A stretch of DNA of 64,000 nt. It comes from Benincasa hispida (lineage: Eukaryota > Streptophyta > Magnoliopsida > Cucurbitales > Cucurbitaceae). The stretch covers positions 12,610,687-12,674,686 of the forward strand of contig NC_052359.1 of the NCBI RefSeq assembly GCF_009727055.1, in the 5' to 3' direction. Both the position numbers and the translations under genes were made by a program. Position 1 is the stretch's first letter. Every line of letters starts with the position of its first letter. Positions 58,710-64,000 of this stretch are shown here, in pieces. The notes below the pieces were generated by a model. That model saw only the letters and a list, made by a program, of their open reading frames with translations, made no database searches and was not told where the DNA came from.

Positions 58710-60040
58710 CCTCGTTCTTTGAAGATACTTGAGGATTGTTTTAACTACAGTCTAGTGATCAAATCCTGGATTTGATTGATATCTACTGACAATCCCTATT
58801 GCATAACAAATGTTAGGTCTAGTACATAACATTACATAATAAGGTTGCCCACAGCCGATGCATAGGAAATTTTTGATGCATAGGAAATCTGTCTCATTTC
58901 CTCAACCTCTTGAGGAGTCTTAGGTCACTGCTCCTTAGACAATATAATTCTATGCTTGAAAGGTAATAAACCCTTCTTGGAATTGTGCATCGAATATTTG
59001 ACAAACATCTTATCAATATATGATGCCTGGGACAAAGCTAGTATTTTGTTCTTACGATCCCTAATGTTTTTGATTCCTTGAACAAATTATGCCTTACCCA
59101 AATCTTTCATTTGGAATTGGTGGCTAACTATTTCTTAATATCTATAAGTAGACGTACATCATTCACAATGAGAAGGATATCGTTCACATAAGAAAGCTTT
59201 GAACATCTATGATCTTCTTGTAGACATAAAGTTCATCAATATTTTGGTCAAAACCATTAGACTTGATTGTAGTATCAAATCTTATATTCCAAGATCGAGA
59301 TGTTTGCTTCAATCCATAAATGGACCGATTAATGAATCCCTCTGGTTGCTGCATGTAAATGGTCTTTTCAAGATTACCATTTAGAAAGGCACTCTTAACA
59401 TCCATTTTTCATATTTCATAGTCATAAGATGTGACAATGGACAAGAGAATCCAGATAAACTTGAGCATGGCAACATGTGAGAAAATTTCTTCATAGTCTA
59501 CTCCCTCAACCTGGGTATAACCCTTTGCCACATGTCTAGCTTTAAAGGTTTGCACCTTCCTATCTACAACTCTTTTCCTCTTGTAGATCCATTTACTGCC
59601 TATAGGCTTTACCTCATCAGGATGATCTACAAGATCCCAAACAGAATTGAAGTACATAGTCTCCATTTCAAGATCCATAGATTTAACCCATTCATCTGGG
59701 TCCACTTCATTCATTGCTTGTTTGTAGGTTAATGAATCCTCAACTTTGCCATCTGATATGACAGTTAGGGTTTCTGTTAAACCTATATAACGAGTAGGTG
59801 GGTTTGCTACATTGAGACATTCTCAACTCTTGAGGTGGATGTGCTTGACTAGATGAACCAACATTAACAACTCTTGTTGATGTGCTAGCCTCTTTAACAA
59901 TTCTTGTTGAAGTTTTAGTAGTTTTAGTGAGAAACTCATTTAACACGATTTTACACCGCGGTTTATGCTTCCTGATGTGGTCATCTTTTAAAAATGTAGC
60001 ATTTGTCGACACAACTCGTTCATGTGTACAAATTAGGGGG
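58710..60040 (-). pseudogene. Copia D: reverse transcriptase and RNase H N-terminus
   Basis: The RT core is readable from about 59710 to 59170, with M-D-V-K-S-A-F-L-N-G at about 59376-59405. The catalytic box near 59173-59184 reads Y-V-N-D, one aspartate lost. The RNase H start runs up to 58710, where copia B cuts in. Many stops. Confidence 0.85.
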
Positions 60041-61035
60041 TAGTGGCTATTTATAGCCTTTCCTCATCAACCTAAAGGGCTTAAACCACTTTATTTTCTT
60101 TAGGATTATAGAAGTATCCAACAATTGTTCCTTGGGATAACCTACAAATAGGCTTAATATTGAACGAGGTTCCAATTTCTTTGGATTTTCCTTAAGCACA
60201 TATGTTGGGCAAAAACCACCTTTACAACCTCCCATAATTCCAAAGAAGTTTTAGAAACTATTTTAGATGGAACATTGTTCAAAATATAAGTTGCAATCAT
60301 TACTGCATAACCCCAAAAGGAATCAGGTAAATGAGCATAACTCATCATAGACCAAGCCATGTCTAACAAGGTTCTATTTCTCCTTTTTGATATACCATTT
60401 TGTTGAGGTGTACCAGGTGTCGAGAGTTGGGATGCGGTTCGATGTTCTATCATAATTTTGAAATCTTAAATCTAAATACTCTCCATCTCGATCTGATCAA
60501 AGTGTTTTTAATAGTTTTACCTAATGAATTCTCAACTTTAGCCTTGTACTCGAACTTTTCACGGGCTTCAGATTTGTGTTGCATTAGGTAAGCATATCCA
60601 TCTCTTGAATAATCATTTATAAAAGAGATAAAATATTCAAATCCTCCTCTTGCCTTAATATTCAAGACCACAAAGGTTATAATGTACAAGTTCTATGTGC
60701 TTTTTGGCTCTATAATATTTTCCAGTAAAAGACCTTTTTGCCATTTTACCTTCAAGGATTGACTCACATACAGGTAAAAGGTTTTCTTCTAACTTCTTAG
60801 AAGTTCATTCTTAACCAATCTCTCAATTTTATTGAGATTTATGTGACATAATCTTAGATGCCAAAGATGGATATTTTCTTTATGAGAAATCTTTTGTCTT
60901 TTATGTTGAGTCGTTGCAGTTCTAAACATTTCAGTATTAAGAAGCACTTTAGATGCCAGCGACCTTAGCACATATAAATTACTCTCTAAGTTTGCAGAAC
61001 AAATACTAGCACCATTTTTATAAATAAACACTAAA
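60041..61035 (-). pseudogene. Copia D: integrase, protease deleted
   Basis: Integrase zinc domain: W-H-L-R-L-C-H-I near 60835-60865. The core lies at 60400-60690, with F-I-N-D-Y-S-R near 60600. At about 61029-61035 the gag tail joins directly to sequence that in B lies about 90 residues later, so the protease module is gone. Confidence 0.8.
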
Positions 61036-61928
61036 AAAGTTTTCAAAACTAGTAAATCACATTTACCTTGCTTGATCTTCTTTTTCTCTGCCAAATATTT
61101 GTGACAGTTCCACTTTTAGTGTCTCTTTTGATTGCAGTCGAAATAGTTTCCTTTGGAAACCATGACCTTCTTGCCTTTCTAGGTTGTAGTAGAATTAGCT
61201 TTATTCCCCTGACCTCTCTTCTTCTTCTTTCACTTTTTAGTGCCAGATAAAGAAGGCACAAACTTAGTTCAAGAGGTCAATCCTTTGTGGAGCTTTATAG
61301 AGGAAGTGACAACATTAGCCTCTTCTTTCTGTCCCTTGACTTTCATCAGGGACTTGAAAGTCTGTAGCTCGTTGAGAAGGGTGGTCAAAGTGTAGTGTAG
61401 CTTGTTCATAATAGTATTACAACAAAATTGTAGGAAACTCTCCGACAAAGATTCCAAAATAAAGCTAACTTGACTAGCCTCATCAATGATGACCACGTTC
61501 GTTTTTGCACATTGAAATGGACCACCATATTGAGAACGTGTTCTCGTATTGAGGTCTCCTCTTGCTTATGAGCATTGAAAATGAAATTTAGTGTGTCATG
61601 TTTGATCTTGAGGACGGTTGTTCAAACATCTCTTGCAATGAATCCATAATCTCACGTGCAGTGACCATGGATTCATGTTTCTTTGCCAAAACTTCAGTTA
61701 ACCTGATAAGGATATATGCTCTGACCTTCTCGCTTGCCTTTATCCAGCTTTCATATGCATCCTGAACATTTCGAGGTGTATTAGTAGGGATAACCTGGGG
61801 ACACTCCTCAAGTAGGACAAACCTAAGGTCGTCAATGATAAGTACGATATTGATCGTGTTTTTTCAACTAGTGTAGTTATCACCAGGTAATTTATTAGCA
61901 CTAAGTAGATTAATTATAGTGCTAGTCA
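61036..61928 (-). pseudogene. Copia D: gag, broken
   Basis: Start codon at 61926-61928 (M-T-S-T-I-I-N). The core matches gag of B (V-L-A-K-K-H-E near 61680). The zinc knuckle near 61105-61150 lost its first cysteine and has a stop in it. Several frameshifts. Confidence 0.8.
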
Positions 61929-63327
61929 TGTTTGAAGTTTGCTGAAACCATATAAATTATTTTTATTAGTTACATGCATAACTCATTAAATCCAATGAAG
62001 TCTAGCAAAATTTTAATGTAACATATGTGACATCTAATTTTACAATGATGCTTCAGTGAGTTAGAAACAAAACCATCGAAGGGTGGATAGTTACCCTTTC
62101 ATTGAATTGAGACACTCTCAACCGATGATTACACCAAAATAAATTTTATTCCTATAATAATTATTCACCATTTTTTGGTCAAGAAATTATTAACTAGCTC
62201 AACAATTTCTTGTAAGTGTGACCCTTCATTTTAGACCCTAGATTTCCGCCCCAATGAGCCAATCGAAGGGAAAAACCGACTGGGGCCAAAACTAAAGAAA
62301 TCCTATCTATTACTATTACTGAAATTTGAGATCAATATCATGCAAACACTTTCTGAAGGGGAACACAAGCAAATTAAATGGTGCCACGAAGCCAAGCATG
62401 AAAGTTCACTGCAAACTAATGAAAGAGAACGTGGGATGTGTTGACACACGTCCCTCTCCCACTTACTATAAATACTTTCTCCATTCACAGTGATATTGAC
62501 CTATGCAAACATCTTTCGAAGGGGGACACAAGCAAAACGATTCCACATGGCCAAGTATATATCTCACAGTGTGAACTTTTAGGGAGAACGTGAAAAAAAG
62601 TTGACATATCATACACATCATTTTTCTCCCAGTAAGTGTTTTAAACCTAGGGTTTATTACTTAGGTAAATTTATCTAATAGTTTATCTAAGTTACTCGTT
62701 AAATTGGCCCAATATAACTCTTATATTGGATATATTAACAATATAAGATTACAATTTATTAAACCCTTCAATAAATTTAATCATGTATTGCATATTTATA
62801 AAATATTTGTTTGATTCACCTTCTAGCTTCGGTTCCCGGGTACGAGTGTTTCATTTTTGTCAGCTTAAATACCCCAATCCTTAGACATAACCTCCCTTAG
62901 ACAAAAGTCCCTGATAGACAATTATTTTATAAATTTAATCTTTTATTATTTTCAATTAATCCTATGGAAAGAAAAATAAAAGATTAACCTATTTCTCATA
63001 TTAGAAATATTTTAAACATAAGTCTAGGCGAATTAATTTTAAACAATTTAAAATTAATTAAGACCTATGTTTGCATGTAACTCTTGATTATAGATTTTTA
63101 TCTAATTCATTAAACTTATACTGAGTATAAAATAATGAAACATTAAAACCTATAATCGTGCATCTAATGACATTAATTAAATATAACATTTATATTTACC
63201 AAGTAATGTCATGCTCAATGAAATTTCATTTTCATCATATAATATAACATTTATATTATTCTCTAATGAAAATAAACAATATCCATCATACATATATAAC
63301 AATTATAGTAAAGTATGATGCATGAAC
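61929..63327 (-). other. Leader of copia D
   Basis: Non-coding and related to the leader of B. It includes the GGTTCCCGGGTACGAG block near 62831 that matches the place where copia C entered B. It is cut by element E before the primer site and 5' LTR are reached. Confidence 0.65.
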
Positions 63328-63974
63328 TGTTTGGGTTGATGCCTTAAATCTTGTGGCCTTGTAGTTTGTAAATTGTAGTTGGACAAACATACTACTTATT
63401 TAATAAAATAAGTGTTATTTTATTTGACTTTTAGTTACATTAACCAAAAGCCAATAAACTAAGATCCAAGGTTATTCGATGTAACTCATTATATGGAGAT
63501 GTACAGGTGGATCATGTTTAAGTAATAACCTAAACGATCTGTAATAGATGGATAAGGCTAGGTACCTTATCCTTGTGACCTTATGGATATGACTTGCTTT
63601 GTAGTTGTTACAATTATTCTAAAGTGTTACAAATGATCTGATCTTGGTCACTCATGTGGAGACATGTAACCGAGGGTATCCTATAGAGTTTTTATAAGAT
63701 CAGACCACGAAATAATAGTCTCTCTTATTATAACATCTTTCTACTTACATTTACCAGGATGACTGTAACAACCCGAGTTCAGGAGGGGTACATGAATGAA
63801 TCGATATCACATCCGAATGAGAGGGATCATGAGGACATGAAAGTATGGCTAAGAAAGGCTTAAAAGAATTGAAAGTTACTACCTATATCAACAAGGTGCA
63901 CATTCCTTTTCGGTGGCAAAATTAGAGATACTAAAGCGTTCACACACTTCTGCTGCGGGTATTCACTCCCTTCA
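63328..63974 (+). repeat. 5' LTR of copia E, short and chimeric
   Basis: It starts TGTTTGGGTTGATGCC and follows the LTR family of B up to about 63762. It then changes abruptly to unrelated sequence (TGTAACAACCCGAGTTC) that continues to the LTR end CCCTTCA. Length is 647 bp against 2.1 kb in B. Confidence 0.65.
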
Positions 63975-63992
63975 ATTGGTATCAGAGCTAGG
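63975..63992 (+). promoter_or_regulatory. Primer-binding site of copia E (tRNA-iMet type)
   Basis: ATTGGTATCAGAGCTAGG follows the LTR end directly. The body of E lies beyond the window. Confidence 0.85.
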
Positions 63993-64000
63993 TTGGGTCT

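Larger units (their letters stand above)
38426..63327 (-). mobile_element. Ty1/copia element 'D', split by copia B
   Basis: The 3' LTR (38426-40306) and RNase H end (40307-40840) lie left of copia B. The rest of pol, gag and leader (58710-63327) lies right of it. The RNase H frame stops at 58710 and continues at 40840 in order and strand. The 5' LTR is not seen: the leader is cut at 63327 by element E. D is related to B in gag, pol, leader and LTR ends. Confidence 0.85.

Overview
This is nuclear DNA from a flowering plant. It holds one intact 14-exon gene with GT-AG introns, and otherwise LTR retrotransposons, plant-type MITEs, SINE-like repeats and a block of plant organellar DNA. The organelle block carries mitochondrial nad7, trnS-UGA and rrn26 pieces and a plastid trnV-UAC exon. 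Retroelement style and base composition fit a dicot. A cucurbit is my guess, but nothing in the window proves it. I see no prokaryotic operon, CRISPR array or phage.

Layout. (1) 1-4350: 3' part of a decayed Ty3/gypsy chromovirus, + strand. (2) 4351-7100: AT-rich spacer with several MITEs, one nested in another. (3) 7234-13716: the gene, a plant Rab3GAP catalytic subunit homolog (686 aa, 14 exons, reading frame open throughout), followed by its 3' UTR. (4) 14480-15125: a Ty3/gypsy RNase H relic split by a MITE. (5) 15746-36720: one old Ty1/copia element on the minus strand ('H'), opened by three separate insertions. These are a 1.55-kb element in its RNase H (17222-18776), an 8.3-kb organellar insert in its integrase (20518-28800), and a 5.4-kb solo LTR in its integrase (29208-34580). 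The solo LTR is itself split by a 3.3-kb LTR-like element (30998-34296). Removing the inserts leaves about 5.7 kb, a normal copia length. (6) 36720-38425: SINE-like and MITE sequences. (7) 38426-63327: a second nest. Copia 'D' (minus) contains copia 'B' (plus, 40841-58709), which contains copia 'C' (minus, 44492-51845). (8) 63328-64000: the 5' LTR and primer-binding site of another copia, 'E', running out of the window.

How the parts relate. The Rab3GAP gene is the only plausible functional protein gene. All retroelement reading frames are broken, and B, C and D have each lost a different catalytic module. LTRs of B, D, E and the solo LTR share terminal sequences, so one lineage inserted repeatedly, including into its own relatives. 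The three runs of N (44648-44957, 48114-49055, 54846-55540) all lie inside B or C, where repeats defeat assembly.

The strongest items for a second look are the organellar insert, the chronology given by the two nests, and a CTAMACGATCG word repeated in unrelated LTRs. I found no clearly new enzymatic or defence system.
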